Shown: positions 44,784 to 56,953 of the stretch, piece by piece
Layout of the letters: each line of letters starts with the position of its first letter
Position numbering within the stretch: position 1 is the first letter of the stretch
Assembly: GCA_963920635.1 (NCBI GenBank)
Contig: OY987298.1
Location: 54,291,949-54,355,948, forward strand
Direction of reading: 5' to 3'
DNA length: 64,000 bases
Origin: Pseudeuparius sepicola
Lineage: Eukaryota; Arthropoda; Insecta; Coleoptera; Anthribidae
Translations under genes and position numbers: made by a program
The notes under the pieces: model-generated
What the model was told of the DNA's origin: nothing
Database searches by the model: none
Seen by the model: only the letters and a program-made list of their open reading frames with translations

Positions 44784-44801
44784 AGTAACAGTGCTTTTGA
44801 G
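44784..44801 (+). CDS. Src42A: Candidate 18-nt microexon (SNSAFE) in the SH2-kinase linker
   Basis: TTTACGAATGCAG precedes AGTAACAGTGCTTTTGAG, which is followed by GTATGT, a strong donor. Both neighbours join in phase 0, so the six codons would insert SNSAFE between CVQ and VEKP without changing the frame. The pyrimidine tract is weak. The linker is the segment that packs between SH2 and the kinase lobe in Src-family enzymes, so an optional insert there could alter autoinhibition. Without transcript data it remains a candidate. Confidence 0.4.
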
Positions 44802-46324
44802 GTATGTTTATTGTATTGAAGTAATATTTTCATCTTAACATAATTTTTCACCTAAAGAACAAGAAAATTGATAAACCTTTAAATATTAATATAATGTTTA
44901 TGTAATATGTCATATGCCCTTAACTTTTCTTGTTCTTTTTTGTTCTTTCTATGTTGTATACATGTTACCACACCTTATGGTGCACACAATTATAGTTTTT
45001 GTCCTAATTAGTCAATAGCTGTTTGTTTCACGTTATTTTTGCATGCAATTCTGCTAAAACTTAGTTCTGTATTACAAATGTTTTTGTTTTGTTTGCTATA
45101 AATCATAAATTTAGGTAAATGCACAATAGCATTCCATCCAAAATAGTCCAGACACAATAATACTTCTTATTCATATGATGCAAAGTATATGGAACATTTG
45201 CAAGAGATTCAATATTTAAACAAAATAATTAAAATAGGCTACATTTATTGTGGCGACATTCTCACTTTCCATGCAATAAGTTTGCAAGGTTTCTCAGAAA
45301 TTTAGGATGGAAGAACTATTAGCATTTTATCATATTTGCTGCATAAATGGGTGCTCATCCTCTTTGAGACATGACATGGCCATGGTAGAACCACAGCTTA
45401 AATATGAACAGCTCCACAACTCTCTTGGCGGGAACTGTTTGCGCCGATCCCCTCGCGCAGGGTTTATGCCCCGCCCCTTAGGGGGAAAACGGCTATGGCG
45501 TGCAGTCGGGTAATCGGTGTTGATATCAGACGCTCAGCAGCCATAGCCGTGCGCTAGTAGGTTTCGTTGATATTTTGATATTTGTGAGTGTTTAGTTCGG
45601 TTATTTAATTACGATTCGAGTAAAATGAGTGAACAAAAATTGGGACATCATCATGCATTATACTTTCCAAAGTGAGGCCTCTTCTTTCCTCATTCTAATG
45701 GTTTCAGTGATGCCAAGCCAAGTATGCCATTTTATTGGAGAATCTATGAATATAACAGGTACTTTGATTGTTAGTAAAAATTAATAATGGTTTCCACGAT
45801 TTCTAAAAATTAGACTTTACAATGTTGTGTCTACAAGTGCAGAATATGGCAGCTGTCAAATGAAACAACTTTATTTTATAGTTGAAATTCTTTACTTGTC
45901 TTTAATTGAGTATCTGGAAGTTAGAAAACTTAAAAATTGTGAATTATGGTGGGAAATTTTTTGCCTCTGCCAGAATCTATGGCACTATCTATCACATAAA
46001 AACTGATGGTAGTTGGACGTATAACATAACATAACCTTGTACCAGCCCCCTTGTGGTCTCCTTGGAGTTGACAGAAAACAAACTTCCCCTCAGGGCTTCA
46101 CTTTTCCTATGTGATAGACTGTGAAATACTGGGTCCCCTTATTTTAAACAGTCCCTGGTTTTAACAAAGGATACAACTCGAAGAAAAAATTCTATCATTT
46201 TCCCAAGGCTAATAGGTAAATGTTTTAAGAGGCCTGGCTTATAATGTTTCTCGATTATGTTACATCTGTTATGGTAATTTCAATGGTCAAAATTCGACAG
46301 TGAATATGTGGCGACAAGGACATC

Positions 46325-46700
46325 CAGAGTGTTAGAAAAATAGAGGGAGATATTTTTTTTGTTAAAAAATATGAAAAAAAGTTTCTATAAATATGGGTCC
46401 GGAAATGCAGAGTTTTCAAGATACAGGATGTTAAATTTAAAAAAATAATTTATTAATATCTTAAAAAATATGGATTCTCTTGAAATTTGGCAATGTTATT
46501 TGTTGTATTAAGAGGCTAATTTGGCCCTAATATGTAGATTAAAATTATTAAGTCCAGTGGTGTCCCGGGGGCACTTTAGCGAATATTATTGGAAAAAAAA
46601 AGTAAAATTTCCGGACCCATATTTATAGAAACTTTTTTTCATATTTTTAACAAGGAATCACCCTCTAAAATATCTCCGTCTATTTTTCGAACACCCTGTA
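46325..46700. mobile_element. Short snap-back element (CAGAGTG/CACCCTG ends)
   Basis: The left CAGAGTGTTAGAAAAATAGA and the complement of CAGGGTGTTCGAAAAATAGA on the right (ending 46698-TA) begin arms of about 90 bp with TATAAATATGGGTCCGGAAA. The left flanking TA has been lost (TC instead). The loop carries TTTAAAAAAATAATTTATTAA-like sequence only. Confidence 0.7.
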
Positions 46701-47241
46701 TATTTTTATTGCATTCTGTTTTTCGTATTTTTATATTTATTCATCTTATTTAGTTAGTCAATATTTCCATTTGCAGTTAGTACTGTGACTACCTAACGAC
46801 TATGGGAGCACCGAATCATATTTATATATACCTACTATCTAATTTAATTGCAATATTACCTGATATTGTAATGAAAATTTCAAAATATCACATTAAAATA
46901 AAGTTTAAAAATTACCTACTACGTACTGTCAGTCCGAAACTAAATATTTTACTTTAATAATAAAAATCCGTTTAGTCCGGCCCCGACTTTTCCCCTCAGC
47001 GAGAAGAAGACAGCACCATTTCATCAAAGATCAAAGGCGCCGCTCGAAGTTGTGGAGCTGTATTAAGCTGTGGTAGAACCTCATCTGACAAAAAATCCAT
47101 AGATAAAGTAAATAGTACTAAAAGTTATTTCCAACATTGTTCCATCTGTGACCTACTTATGGATTTTTTGTTGGAGGGTAGAACAAAAGCTGCTTGCTAG
47201 CAGCAATCTGAAATATTGGCGTTTGTTTGCTAGGTATTATT

Positions 47242-47290
47242 CAGTGGGGCAACCAGAAATTATTGTCGGGGGGGGGGGGGGGGGGGGGGG
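47242..47290 (+). mobile_element. hAT-like terminus followed by a 23-G run
   Basis: CAGTGGGGCAACCAGAAATT is close to the CAGTGGCGTAACCAG start of many hAT elements, and a G-run follows as usual (47268-47290, 23 G). No right end was found within the next kilobases. Confidence 0.4.
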
Positions 47291-49365
47291 CTGGTTGACA
47301 ATGTTACTATTATTTTTGTGTAGAATTACTTAATAATAATAATAAAAGTGAGCAATGCTGTAAAACCTTAATTTGAAAAAAATTAAACATAGTCGAGGGT
47401 ATAGTCTTTGGCTTTTTTGAGAGAACAAAGTAGTTACCTAGCTTTTTCATTATTAATCGGTTTGGAGTGATAAATACAGTGTACCTACAGGGTCGTAGGT
47501 ACACTTTGTCGATGGGAAAAATAAGTCCAATTTTTACTGTCAAGAATTGCGCCGCAGGCGAAAATTTTAAATGAACTAAAAATAATTAAATAACCTAATA
47601 TTAGCAAAAAATATTATGCAAGTCAACTGATTGTATTTTTTTTAACTGTGGAACCATAATAATAATTTAACTATGTAAGTGTTAGGTACTCTTTTTTTTC
47701 TTTTACATAAAAGCCCGAGAGAGAGTTCCTTGAGTGATATGGAAGTCAAAATATAAGTTAGTGCCTAAAAATTTATTGCCACAACCTATAAATTAACATG
47801 TCCTCTCAAAGGGACAAATGTAGAATATATAGATAGGAATCTACAATCTACCTATATAAATTTATTTCTTGGTGGGTTTATAATGATTGATTTTTAAAAG
47901 CAGGAATTAAAAGAAAGTGTTCGCTTATTAAAATGCGCCGCAGGTGAAATTTTTTCGGAAACATATATGATTGTGCTTATTTTATTTGAGTTTTGATTTC
48001 ATAAAATATAAAGTTACTTTTTACAATTTTTCATATGGAAACCTATTTTTTATTATGACTTTTTAATCTCCATTAAATTTGCTCTTTAATAATGTATCAC
48101 AAGTAAAAAATATATATTATTTACTTCTGTTTTAAACACAAATATCCACTTGGAACTACATCAGTGACGAGCAAATTTATTATAATTTCAATTTTTATTT
48201 CAAAAACTGCAGAAAAAAATGGTGGAGCAATTATCAATTCCTGTGTCAAACCAATTATTATTATATTATATTACGTCGCGATCGTGATGGACCCCTCTTG
48301 TGGAGAATCCACTCTAGGGTTTCTTTATTGGAGTACCAAAGCCATTTAGTTCTTGTAAGAAATACAGTCATACTGATTGGGTCTATTAATTCTTTAAAAT
48401 ATATGTTATGTTGAGTTAAATGAGCTATCACTCATATCAATATATTTGTTAAAATAATATTCTTACAGCCATTTTACAATTAGTATTATCAAAGATATAT
48501 ACAACACTAGATATTCCGACAGAATATATATGCGAGATTGGGATACCAAACTCGTGTGCTCTGTGTATGACAGGCTTGAAGCAAGACGGAATTGGGACAG
48601 GTAGATGGGCACTCGCCAATGACTAATTAGAACCATAAGGTTCATCCACTTGATACTAGATATGCATTACATAATTATATTTTTGGTATTATTAACGTTT
48701 TCACCACTATCATAAGCTTGTGTCTTGGCTTCAGTGTATTGGGCATTATTTTGTATAATTGAGGTTACTCATAAACATAAGCAATAATTTTAAGAAAATG
48801 GGCAGTATGACTGTATTTCTCAATAATTTTAAGAAAATTATTGCAGACGTTATTTCATAATAGTAAAGTACTGAATGAAAAGAGAAAGATCTAAAATTTA
48901 ACAAATTTGGTTTGTCGCAGGTTTGTAAGACATCCTAATGTAGTATGACTGAAAATCACAATAACTTGTGCGTTGCTAGTTGTCAGATCTTTGAATAGTT
49001 ATATAGATAGATGTCTGTGCAACCGCATACACATAATAAATAAATAAATAAATAATATGACATATCGATGTTGTTATAACAGAAAGGCCTGAGTACAAAA
49101 AAATTACAGGAGATGCAAAAACCTTTAAAAGAACCCAGATATGCTATGTATTGCAAGCTCGGCATTTGCAAGTCATGTCATAGATTTTTAGTAGATACAA
49201 CTTTATGTTCCGTAAAGATTGCAATACATAAAAGAAATATAAATAAATCAGATTTGTCTTTATAAATTTTTTATTAATTCACAAAAGTGACAAAATATCA
49301 AAGAAACAATTCTAGGTACTATAAGAGGAAAATAAGAAATTAAAGGACTAGCTAAGTATGCATAT

Positions 49366-49560
49366 ATACGGCTGCGGCCAATTTGAACTTACAATGTCTT
49401 GGGGGTTTCTGAGAGGCCAACCGGCTACATCGCTAGCCGCCAGCCGCTTTCGTCTGCTATCCCTTCACCGTCGGCTCTTTAAAAAGGCGATGTGCGGGGC
49501 GGGAAAGGGCAGTGTCATTTCGACGGTCTTGCATTTTCAAATTGGCCGCTACTGTAGTAC
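49366..49560. repeat. GC-rich TIR repeat, copy 2
   Basis: A reverse-orientation copy of 24478-24714: GGCTGCGGCCAATTTGAAC at the left, the complement of AGCGGCCAATTTGAAAATGC at the right, with CGGCTACATCGCTAGCCGCC and GTGCGGGGCGGGAAAGGGC inside. Confidence 0.65.
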
Positions 49561-51821
49561 CTATAGCAACCTATACTTCTCAAAAGAGACCGGGAGAATA
49601 AATTGGCGGCCATTTTCAACCCTAAATGAGGCGGGAAATTTGAAGTAATTTGTATGGGTGGGTACGACATAGGTCCAAGATTTTTGTTGATTTTAAGTTA
49701 TTGATGCATTCGGGAAATGAAGCAATGAACTAGGTTGAGAAATTATACAGCTTAATCAAAACAAAATATTTTATTCATCACAATGAGAACTGATATATAA
49801 ATTATTATTGTACATTATACTATAAAAAAAACATGCAAATATTTGTATTTACCTAACATTTTCATGACACTTACTTTTTCTTACCTACGGAATGTAATTT
49901 TACAATCTGGATGTAAAAGTCTACGCATTTTTAGAATGCTTTATGAAGTCATTTTTTATCTCGTAATATAAAAACGAAAAGCTATTGACCTTACAAAATA
50001 TATAAAAAAATCGCGAGTAAAAACTATAAATGCATCTCTGCATATCACAGTTACTTTTATGATTTTGCAGGGGCCGTCAAAAACTATAGTGCAAATTCAT
50101 ACTGTAAAAAAATTTTTACAAGGAATAAGGTAGCCACCATTAAAACTGCCAATATGGGGTAAAAAATGGCGGCGAATTCCATCTTTTTCGTTCCCCGTTC
50201 CTTGCTGTGCGCAATAGGGCCAAAAGGGATATATGTTAATATACAGGTATGTGGTATGCAGCCTTACGTTGACTGTGTCCCAGAATAGGTGGACAAGGAA
50301 TATTTGATCCAAGGATGCAAAATCACTACAGGGTACCAAATTTGAAAGCAATCGACCTTGTACTTTTTGCATACAAAGTTAAATTGTATTTAAGTTAACT
50401 TTCCTAATAATTTTATTTAATATATCTAAGAAAAGAGTCAAAAAACCTCCAAAGAACTTATGTTTATTGGGTCATACTGTATATGAAGTTTTTATTTTGG
50501 CGAGTACTTTAGTTTATATTTTGGTGAGTACTTATCTACTTACAGTCTCTTAAATTCATGAATATCTTTACAGGAACACCCTATGTTCATCGGTTCATCG
50601 ATGATGGCCACTTACCACCTAACGTTAAATTATGTTTACTCAACAAAGTACCAAAGTGTGGTGCATGTTATTCAGAAGAACTGGAGCTAGCTCTGTTTGT
50701 CATGAAATATGCGGATTTTCTTATTATTCATAGAACTGAAAATTTACTTTTCACAAAACGAACGGTTACTCTCTTCTGTTATAACACTTTCAATACGGCA
50801 TAATATAATCCTTTTATAAGAAGAAAGTGAGACAAGAGCCAAAGTATTTAAGGGTAGATCATATTTTCGCAAGGTTGACTACCTAACTATTTCTACATAC
50901 ATGTTATCTAGAATATTCGGGAAATACATTTGCTGATTTTGGATTCTCTCCACTAAGACACCTTCTATCACAGACTAACGAGTAATACAGGCAACTCCTT
51001 GGCGATATGTGTCAAAAGGAGACTTATTGATATTGCGAAATATCTTCTTAAGAGATAAACATTGTGCATTTTATTTAATTTTAGGTTAATGTACATAGCA
51101 AAGAGATTGTTTTTTAAACATAACATTTACAGAAAAATTATTTTAATTTTACAGACCAGTATTAAAGTTCTGGTCATTTTTCTGTAAATTAAAATGGAGA
51201 ATTACTAGCCAGGCTAATAGTTTGTTGTGTATAATTTGTTTTAAGAGTTTGCCGCGCAATACTTTGCTAAAGAGACTACTCCAATGAATCAGAGCTTAAA
51301 ATAACCTCAAAAAGGCATTTTCACTGACAAGGTTGACTAATGACTATTAAAACTTAATTACACACAACAAAGTATAGTGAATACCACGAATCTTGATCAC
51401 AATGGCCAACAATGCAATTTCTATTGTCAACCATAGGGATAGGGATCAAGCTTCGTGTTATACACTATACTAGTCCCAACTAAAAAAATTCTAGATGAAT
51501 TAAATAACGGCCACTTAATCCACCAAAAAAGGTTTTGCTTCTTCCACGGCCTATTAATTTTTATTATTAGATTTTGATTAGAAAATGATCCACACAATGT
51601 AATTAGTTGTCATGTTATGTCAAAAAGAGCTTTTAAGTTTATAAATAATTATCAAACTGTGGCATGAATATTTTTCCATCCCGTTTATAGCTTCCAGCAT
51701 GTAAAATTACTTACTTCTATTCTATTCACAAACTCACATTGTTACCCGACTCTTCTAATAGATGGTCTTTATTTTATGAATGAACTTAACTGCAACAATT
51801 TTTCACATAGATCTTTTAATA

Positions 51822-52543
51822 TACAGGGTGAGTCACAATCTAAAGGCAGAGCCGAAAACACAAGGTAGAACTCGCTAAAATAAGCACATATGCTTAATAA
51901 ATATTAGCTCAAAAACGCTTGGTTCTCCATAGACAGCGTGTTGAAATTTTTCCAAAAATAACATATTTTTTTAATTTCTTTCTAACCCATTTAGGAATTC
52001 CAACCAAATTTGGTACACATTATGCATTTGACGGTTGCCATTTTGTGCAATAATTTGACCCCGTTCAGAAGACCAGCGGCGTAGATACAAATAGTTACTG
52101 TAAATAATTATTGTAAAAAAAGTGGTACGGTCCTGTACAAAGCCAAAAATTGTGCCTTTTTTGGATAGCCCATTCAATTTGGAACAAAACGCGCCTCTTG
52201 GTATTTTTTATTTCTGTACAATTTCTTCTTAATTTCGGATTTTTTAAACTAGTGCCAAGGTGATTATGCTGGCATTTAAAATAAAATTATTTGTATCTCC
52301 GCCACTGCTCATCTGAACAGGGCCAAATTATTGCACAAAAGGACAACCCATAATATGTATCAAATTGTGTTGGAATTCCTAAACGGGCTCGAAATAAAAA
52401 AAAATATATATGTGGAAAAGTTTCAACACACTGTATATGGAGAACCAAGCGTTTTTGAGCTAATGTTTATTAAGCATATGTGCTTATTTTCGCGAATTCT
52501 ACCTTATGTTTTCGGCTCTGCCTTAGATGTGACTCACCCTGTA
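51822..52543. mobile_element. Snap-back element (CAGGGTGAGTCAC ends)
   Basis: TA-CAGGGTGAGTCACA at 51822 and complement ending 52541-TA. The arms include AAGGCAGAGCCGAAAACA, AATAAGCACATATGCTTAAT and TTTTGTGCAATAATTTG. The loop around 52090-52290 has no recognisable coding sequence. Confidence 0.85.
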
Positions 52544-53644
52544 TATGTTTTAGGAGAGAGAAGAATAGACTATATATTATCAATTTAACTGTAATTCTCG
52601 TGCTTTGTTTATTTCCAACTAATTTTATTTGAAATATTTTCAATCTATTTGAAGAATGTCAATTCTCAGCAAATCACCATAAAGATTTATTTTAAAACAG
52701 CATATTTGAGTTGGCTGACATCAACTGTGTGACATATTATCTCTCTGCAGATGTGACATTTATCTCCATAACTATGGGTCACAATTTCCGAATATCAGAC
52801 ATGAAAAGTAAAAGTTGGATATTTATATTTACATTTTGCAAATGGAAAAAACTTCAGATAAGTTTTATTTGGCAAACGGGTAGATTCTGTCATTACTCCT
52901 CGATTTGAATTAACAAATACTATAGCTTATATACAGGGTATCCCAGGCTTGTGTTAATGTAAATGACTTTTAAATGAATTTTACAGTTTGTTCAGCGAAT
53001 GTTTGGCCCTACGTCACAGCTCCCGTCCTTGTCTTACTCATGAATATGATGGATATCGGTCATATATTCACGAGTAACTAAATGGCTGTTCTGGATTTTG
53101 TCAGATGTGTTCTCGTTAGTTAAGTCAGAGGATTAGGTTAATTTAATCATATTATTGATTATCCAAAACTTAACAGTTTTTGAGATATTATTTATGTATG
53201 ACTTGCTGCCTAAAGTCGCCAAAATGCGAGTTTAAAAAAGTTGGAAGCAAATTCCTAATATTTGGGTTTCCCTCTTTAGTTTACATAGTAAGGCACATTG
53301 TGTAACAAAAATTATGTTTAATACTTTCAAAACAAAAACAAAAACAGATTCAAAATTTGACCAAGTTGTGCATTTGCGCCTTTGTATTCCCAAAATTTGG
53401 TAATACATTATTGTCATGCACTTCTGACATACAACTTCTAATGATTTTGACTTTAATGTTAAAAATTCTTTTCAAGTTTCAACGCGCCTGTTGTCAGTTA
53501 GTGTCTCTGTTATTCCAACCTATGTCACAACTAACTTCACAATCATAATTGTTTACATTTACTGGTAATGCTTAGTGTTTAATTATTATTTTTTGGTTTA
53601 GTTTAGTTGGGAAAAGGGTCAAAACGCTATTAAAAACACTATTT

Positions 53645-53690
53645 CTTCGCCAACGTTTCGATTAATGTATAAACTTCATCAGGGCTCTAA
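53645..53690 (-). ncRNA. Hammerhead-like motif, third repeat family
   Basis: The minus strand reads GCC (stem I), CTGATGA (complement 53676-53682), extra A, an imperfect GTTTAT...TTAATC stem II, GAAAC (complement 53655-53659), G, TT at the UH position, then GGC closing stem I. Same layout as the motifs at 38184 and 42890, in an unrelated sequence. Confidence 0.4.
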
Positions 53691-53783
53691 AATACAATAC
53701 AATCTAGTATATAAAATGAATATAAACTAAAAATAAGAATTTAAGAAAAAAGGTTTTCTGGCACATGTTATAAATTTATAAAT

Positions 53784-54033
53784 AAAAAGAAGACTTACCA
53801 GAAATAAGATTGATGATTTTAAATTGTAAGTATATTAACGTTTTAACTGTCTAGTTTTTACTGCCTAGTTTGTTTCTGTTATGTAAATATTTAGTAAAAA
53901 ATTTATAATAATAATATTTGTATATTCAAAGTCAGTGTCAAAAATATTAGGTATAGGTAAAGGTATAATTAATAACATGATGTTAAATGAGAAATGGGTA
54001 TTTATTTGTTCAGAATGTTGAAATAAGCTGCTT
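53784..54033. repeat. Inverted arm of the duplicated repeat
   Basis: AAGAAGACTTACCAGAAATAA to CATTTCTCATTTAAC-complement is the reverse complement of 54120-54370 and 54453-54703 with few differences, giving a 250-bp hairpin with an 86-base loop. Confidence 0.85.
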
Positions 54034-54039
54034 TATTTA

Positions 54040-54705
54040 AATAAAAGACTACTACAAGAAATGATTACAATAAAACGAAATAATAGTGTCAACCAAAGGG
54101 TAGATATAGAAAATCTTAATGCAGCTTATTTCAACATTCTGAACAAATAAATACCCATTTCTCATTTAACATCATGTTATTAATTATACTTTTACCTATA
54201 CCTAATATTTTTGACACTGACTTTGAATATACAAATATTATATTATAAATTTTTTACTAAATATTTACATAACAGAAACAAACTAGGCAGTAAAAACTAG
54301 ACAGTTAAAACGTTAATATACTTACAATTTAAAATCATCAATCTTATTTCTGGTAAGTCTTCTTTTTATTTGAATAAAAGACTACTACAAGAAATGATTA
54401 CAATAAAACGAAATAATAGTGTCAACCAAAGGGTAGATATAGAAAATCTTAATGCAGCTTATTTCAACATTCTGAACAAATAAATACCCATTTCTCATTT
54501 AACATCATGTTATTAATTATACTTTTACCTATACCTAATATTTTTGACACTGACTTTGAATATACAAATATTATATTATAAATTTTTTACTAAATATTTA
54601 CATAACAGAAACAAACTAGGCAGTAAAAACTAGACAGTTAAAACGTTAATATACTTACAATTTAAAATCATCAATCTTATTTCTGGTAAGTCTTCTTTTT
54701 ATTTA
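54040..54705 (+). repeat. 333-bp unit in two tandem copies
   Basis: AATAAAAGACTACTACAAG starts at 54040 and again at 54373; the copies run to TCTTCTTTTT at 54367 and 54700. The two units look identical by eye. Each holds the loop sequence plus one inverted arm, so a whole loop-arm module was duplicated head to tail. Confidence 0.9.
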
Positions 54706-54834
54706 TAATGTGCTACCACATCCCTTTGTCCCTGAGCGATCGGAATAAATTGTTTTTGCACGAAGTTGTTGCACTTCCGCGACTAAAGGACTGCACTAAA
54801 TTTCGTTTAATTGCAAACTTTATATTTATAATGA

Positions 54835-55290
54835 CAATAAGGATGTAAGATTAGCTAGTGCAAATGTAATAATTACAAGAAAAGGTGATAATGGGCAAAC
54901 ACTCAAAGTTAACAAAAAGAAAAAAATAGCCAACAGCACATTTGCAGCTTCAGTCAGCACATCCCCTATTTTCCTAATCTTACATCCTTATTGTCATTGT
55001 ATGTTGGGTTATGAAGATTTCCACGCAATTCGCTTTAGCAGCCTCCGTGGCGATGTTAGTACAAGCCCCAAAATAGGGGATGTGCTGACTGAAGCTGCAA
55101 ATGTGCTGTTGGCTCCTGCATGGACTTCATTTGTTGCTTCCCAAATCATGCCTATCTTTTGATTTGGTTAATGTTACACCGTACTGATGCTTGCCAAATA
55201 GCATGAAACACGTGTATGCGGTTACTAGTTTTTTCTTTTTGTTAACTTTGAGTGTTTGCCCATTATCACATTTTCTTGTAATTTATATTT
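54835..55290. repeat. Rearranged hairpin block
   Basis: GATAATGGGCAAACACTCAA (54896), TTGCAGCTTCAGTCAGCACA (54942) and AAGGATGTAAGATTAG (54839) each have inverted partners at about 55250, 55080 and 54970, but not in mirror order. Inversion or nested copying has shuffled one palindrome. Confidence 0.7.
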
Positions 55291-56619
55291 ATAACCTTTA
55301 TCGCCCTGTAGCTTTTTTTAATATGCATTTTTGGACCCATGTTTATAAGAAACTTTTTGTTCAAAATGACATATTCCACCTATCATTGCGTTGGTACCAT
55401 AATTTAGAAACACCTTGTATAGTAACAAAGATCATAATATTGAAGAAGATACCCAACGTCCATGTAATTTGTGCTGTCCCTCTGATATTTAGTCTCCCTC
55501 GCAATTAAGCGGAAATTCCATGTTTTGTGCTAATAGTTAGACTATTGACCGTTAGGAACGCTATAGGAGCTAATATTCGTTGCGTAGTCGTGTCAGTCAG
55601 CAGGCGATCGGCAGATCGGTGTGATCTCATGCCCGGCGCCACCCCCTCCCCCTTCCCCATCGTCTTCTATGTGCTCGTCGCAAGTTATTAGTTCAAACAC
55701 TGGTCATCGTCCCGAATCGGTGAATCCTTAAAAGAAATGCAGAAAGACGCGGCGGCATCCGTATACCTAAAATAAATTTAAACTTGAAAATTAAATTCTT
55801 ACTCTATGGAAATAGTTGTCTTATTTATTGGTTGTCATATAAATTTGTTGTAATAAAAATCGACGTTGCCAGGGGAAAATAAGCTTATATGTTCAAATCT
55901 GGTTTTAATTTTTTTAAGTTAATTTTAAAACTTTGATAACATTTCAATTTATAAAATGCAACTTGTTGTATGACATTTTTTTGGGCATTGCAATTATTCA
56001 GCGAGTCAATTCGATTTTTGATAATTTTTTTGATAAATTATACAATTTATTGAAAAATAAATAGCAAGGTTTACATTTTACTTAAAATATAAAGAAACAT
56101 TTTAAATGTGTTATTTTTTGGTTTTGAAGTAATTGACATAATTTTGATTACATAATGTGCCTTACCATGTAAACTAAAGAGGGACACCGAAATACTAGGA
56201 AAAAGTATAAATCTTTTAAACTTAGCATTTTAGAGACTGTAAACAGGGAATATCTAAAAAAAAAACTAAATTTATATATCTCAAAATTATTCGGTCTTGA
56301 ATAATCGATATTATGGTTAAATTGATGATAAATGAGCCCAACTTCCTAAAAGGAATATGTCGCATTAACAGTCACCCTGTACATCTGTCCCCCCAAACAG
56401 ACACATCCCAGCGAAATATTAATGGCGCAAAAGCAAATCTTGACAATCTGGAGTACATGTAACTTCTCAGAGGTTTATATTCACTTTGTATTTTACTTTG
56501 CCTGTTGCTGTTTTCAAGTTTGCACATTTGCTACAAAAAGTCTATTCACTCACCGTTTGTTGTCTGTATTGTCCGCACTAGCATTGTCCCCAATATTTAC
56601 ATATTCCATTAACCGGCAG

Positions 56620-56953
56620 GTTGAAAAGCCGCAACCGGAAGGCCTCTCCCATCGCACCCGTGACCAATGGGAGATAGAACGCACGTCGCTGAAGTTCGTC
56701 AGGAAGCTGGGCCATGGCCAGTTTGGCGAAGTGTGGGAGGGCATGTGGAACAACACCACACCAGTGGCAATCAAAACGCTCCGCCAAGGCACGATGGACC
56801 CGAAGGACTTCCTTGCCGAGGCACAGATCATGAAGAAGCTGCGCCACCCAAAGCTTATCCAGCTGTACGCGGTATGCACGTTCGAGGAACCAATCTACAT
56901 TATAACCGAGCTTATGCGTAATGGGTCATTGTTGGAGTACTTGCAAGGCAAAG
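56620..56953 (+). CDS. Src42A: Src42A-type tyrosine kinase, linker and kinase N-lobe exon
   Basis: It encodes [94 protein letters not shown] and [12 protein letters not shown] plus one base. GHGQFGEV is the glycine loop, AIK carries the ATP-binding Lys, the Glu of FLAEAQIM pairs with it, and IITEL holds the Thr gatekeeper and hinge. Donor AAAG|GTGAG; acceptor CCGGCAG. The open frame extends upstream to 56422 but that part is intron by homology. Compared with Drosophila as I recall it, three residues between LQ and GKG are absent. Catalytic loop, activation segment and C-terminal tail exons are not in the window. Confidence 0.97.

Larger units (their letters stand above)
52932..56381. mobile_element. 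Old 3.4-kb inverted-repeat element with nested repeats
   Basis: TA-CAGGGTATCCCAGG at 52932 and CACCCTG-TA at 56373-56381 bound diverged arms. The shared inner block TTTAGTTTACAT.GTAAGGCAC at 53275-53300 is complementary to 56158-56185, and TTTTTGAGATAT near 53170 to ATATCTCAAAA near 56277. The interior contains the hammerhead-bearing repeat with its 333-bp tandem duplication and a rearranged hairpin at 54835-55290. No gene is seen in 55500-56110, which has one CpG-rich stretch at 55600-55680. Confidence 0.55.
44043..56619 (+). other. Intron (12.6 kb) between SH2 and kinase exons, with a possible microexon
   Basis: Donor GTAGGT at 44043, acceptor TTAACCGGCAG before 56620; phase 0. The first 2.2 kb is low in repeats and holds the microexon candidate 44784-44801. 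Repeats from 46325 onward are listed separately. The stretches 44802-46324, 47291-49365 and 49561-51821 contain no gene that I recognise. Minor items there are a TAAA microsatellite at 49034-49054, TGCGCCGCAGG motifs at 47550 and 47935, and a worn repeat end at 50460-50480. Confidence 0.8.

Noticed and set aside
56422..56619. Upstream extension of the kinase reading frame (starts [15 protein letters not shown])
   Set aside because: The frame is open by chance into the intron. Similarity to Src42A begins exactly after CCGGCAG at 56620, and the upstream residues are not Src-like.
56550..56921. Antisense and alternative-frame ORFs over the kinase exon
   Set aside because: They are shadows of the coding exon, with no recognisable domain or splice context of their own.
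36508..56953. Assignment to Src64B
   Set aside because: [26 protein letters not shown] and [12 protein letters not shown] fit the Src42A type as I know it; Src64B has a different SH2 and linker wording.
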